Origin: Sphingomonas sp. Y38-1Y
GTDB lineage: Bacteria > Pseudomonadota > Alphaproteobacteria > Sphingomonadales > Sphingomonadaceae
DNA: 64,000 nt
Assembly: GCF_032391395.1 (NCBI RefSeq)
Contig: NZ_CP135916.1
Location: 2,232,001-2,296,000 of the forward strand
Direction: 5' to 3'
Shown piece by piece: positions 63,182 to 64,000 of this stretch; the first letter of the stretch is position 1; each line of letters opens with the position of its first letter. Both the position numbers and the translations under genes were made by a program. The notes under the pieces are model-generated. The model was given only the letters and a program-made list of their open reading frames with translations. It was not told the DNA's origin and did no database searches.

Positions 63182-63925
63182 ATGGGGATCAAGGTGTTGG
63201 CGGCGGCGCTGCTGATGGCGGCGGCGACGGGATCGGCAGCGAGTTCGCAGCCCACGGCGCTCAACACGCTGACCGCGGCCGAGCGGCAGGCGGGCTGGAC
63301 GCTCCTGTTCAACGGCCGCGACCTGACCGGATGGCGGTCGTTCGCGGGCGGACCGCCGCCGTCGACCTGGCGCGTGCGCGACGGCATGATCGAGCTCACC
63401 AAGGACGATGGCCAGATGAGCGGCACCGACCTGGTCACCGCGGGCAGCTATGGCGCGTTCGAACTAACGCTCGACTGGAAGGTCGAGGCGGGCGGCAACA
63501 GCGGCGTGCTCTATCTCGCGCGCAATGTGCCGCAGGCGAGCCAGGTCTATCAGACCGGGCTGGAGATGCAGGTGCTCGACGATGCCGGTCATGCGGACGG
63601 CAAGATCCCGTCGCACCGCGCCGGGTCGCTCTACGACATCACCGTGCCGCCCGCCGGCGCGTCGCGGCCCGCGGGGCAGTGGAACCGGGCGCGATTGCTG
63701 GTCGAGCCCGGGCGTATCCGCCAATGGCTGAACGGCATTCCGACCGCCGCTGTCAGTTATGGTGACGATGCCTGGCGCAAGCGTGTGGCCGCATCGAAAT
63801 TCGCGAAGATGCCGCTGTTCGGCACCTTCCCCAGCGGCGTCATCGCGCTTCAGGATCATGGCGAGCCCGTCGCGTTCCGAAACGTCAAGCTGCGCCGGAT
63901 CGGTGCCAGCGCGGTGGCGAAGTGA
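63182..63925 (+). CDS. DUF1080 domain exported protein (3-keto-disaccharide hydrolase-like)
   Basis: Encodes 247 residues with a signal peptide (IKVLAAALLMAAATGSAAS). The DUF1080 beta-sandwich follows: WTLLFNGRDLTGWRSFAG, AFELTLDWKVEAGGNSGVLY, GLEMQVLDDAGHADGK, SLYDITVPPAG, ARLLVEPGRIRQWLNGI and a final ALQDHGEPVAFRNVKLR. Members hydrolyse 3-ketoglycosides made by GMC-type oxidoreductases. The next gene starts with TGATG overlap and is such a flavoprotein, so the pair looks like the start of a sugar-oxidising operon. ATG 63182 has GGAGAAGTGG upstream. Confidence 0.88.
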   Translation: MGIKVLAAALLMAAATGSAASSQPTALNTLTAAERQAGWTLLFNGRDLTGWRSFAGGPPPSTWRVRDGMIELTKDDGQMSGTDLVTAGSYGAFELTLDWKVEAGGNSGVLYLARNVPQASQVYQTGLEMQVLDDAGHADGKIPSHRAGSLYDITVPPAGASRPAGQWNRARLLVEPGRIRQWLNGIPTAAVSYGDDAWRKRVAASKFAKMPLFGTFPSGVIALQDHGEPVAFRNVKLRRIGASAVAK

Positions 63926-64000
63926 TGGCGCAGGCTCGCACCTCCGCCGACGCGCCCGCGGACGTCATCATCGTCGGATCGGGCGCGGCAGGCGGCATGG
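63925..64000 (+). CDS. N-terminus of an FAD-dependent (GMC-type) oxidoreductase, cut by window end
   Basis: Twenty-five codons are visible. After a short polar start (MAQARTSADAPA) comes DVIIVGSGAAGGM, the dinucleotide-binding beta-alpha-beta fold with GxGxxG that opens GMC and related flavoproteins. The ATG overlaps the DUF1080 stop (TGATG). Its place behind a ketoglycoside-hydrolase-like gene favours the glucose-3-dehydrogenase type, but the rest is missing. Confidence 0.6.
   Translation, partial: MAQARTSADAPADVIIVGSGAAGGM

Overview
The window is a stretch of high-GC, gene-dense chromosome from an alphaproteobacterium, almost certainly a sphingomonad (Sphingomonas or a close relative). The evidence is a gcrA cell-cycle regulator, a suf operon led by an Rrf2-type regulator, a large TonB receptor, a DUF4170 gene, EcfG-like promoter motifs, and several families of intergenic palindromes of the kind common in sphingomonads. 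I see no rRNA, tRNA, CRISPR array, insertion sequence or prophage. Most genes are housekeeping; the novelty lies in regulation, small genes and repeats.

Layout. 1-4.4 kb: end of a small protein, dapA, lytic transglycosylase, greB, a small hydrophilic protein, acylphosphatase. 4.5-8 kb: acyl-CoA dehydrogenase behind a MerR regulator with a 16-bp operator, a lipoprotein, hisI, a Rho-N-like small protein. 8-15.2 kb: purF, an SDR, secA, ftsB-like gene, eno. 15.3-18.2 kb: a four-gene cassette of small membrane proteins resembling E. coli yqjDE, DUF4170, and a transmembrane LuxR-HTH/DUF4019 protein. 18.2-23.6 kb: repeats, pheT, pheS (with a palindromic in-frame insertion), pyrD. 23.2-26.2 kb: tyrosine/homogentisate degradation (hpd, hmgA, Rieske protein). 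26.2-28 kb: sodC, a candidate small RNA, an AraC regulator. 28-34.1 kb: suf operon (regulator, sufB, small ORF, sufC, sufD, sufS, sufT-like, sufA). 34.1-42 kb: DUF2147, mtnP, an M15-like protein, a DUF3617-like protein, hslO, argF, argD, ABC permease, gcrA. 42.2-49.3 kb: Suv3-like helicase, S4 protein, fdxA, alaS, an esterase-like protein. 49.5-54.1 kb: dicarboxylate symporter, TonB receptor, a small heat-shock gene with a sigma32 promoter and a ROSE-type thermometer. 54.3-64 kb: pyrG, secG, MarR, an NlpC/P60 pseudo-peptidase, argC, a GGDEF/EAL protein, moaA, nadK, a small membrane protein, a DUF1080 protein, and the start of an FAD-dependent (probably GMC) oxidoreductase.

How parts fit together. 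Four stress-type genes or cassettes (small protein at 3704, Rho-N-like protein at 7994, yqjDE-like cassette at 15388, sodC at 26260) each have a GGAAC-like box, 16 bases, and a CGTT-like box ending 24-30 bases before the start codon. This suggests a small general-stress (EcfG) regulon scattered through the window. Palindromic repeats fill most longer intergenic gaps; some overlap stop codons or ribosome-binding sites and may act as terminators or translation modulators. All assignments come from reading the translated sequence and from family knowledge; no database search was run.
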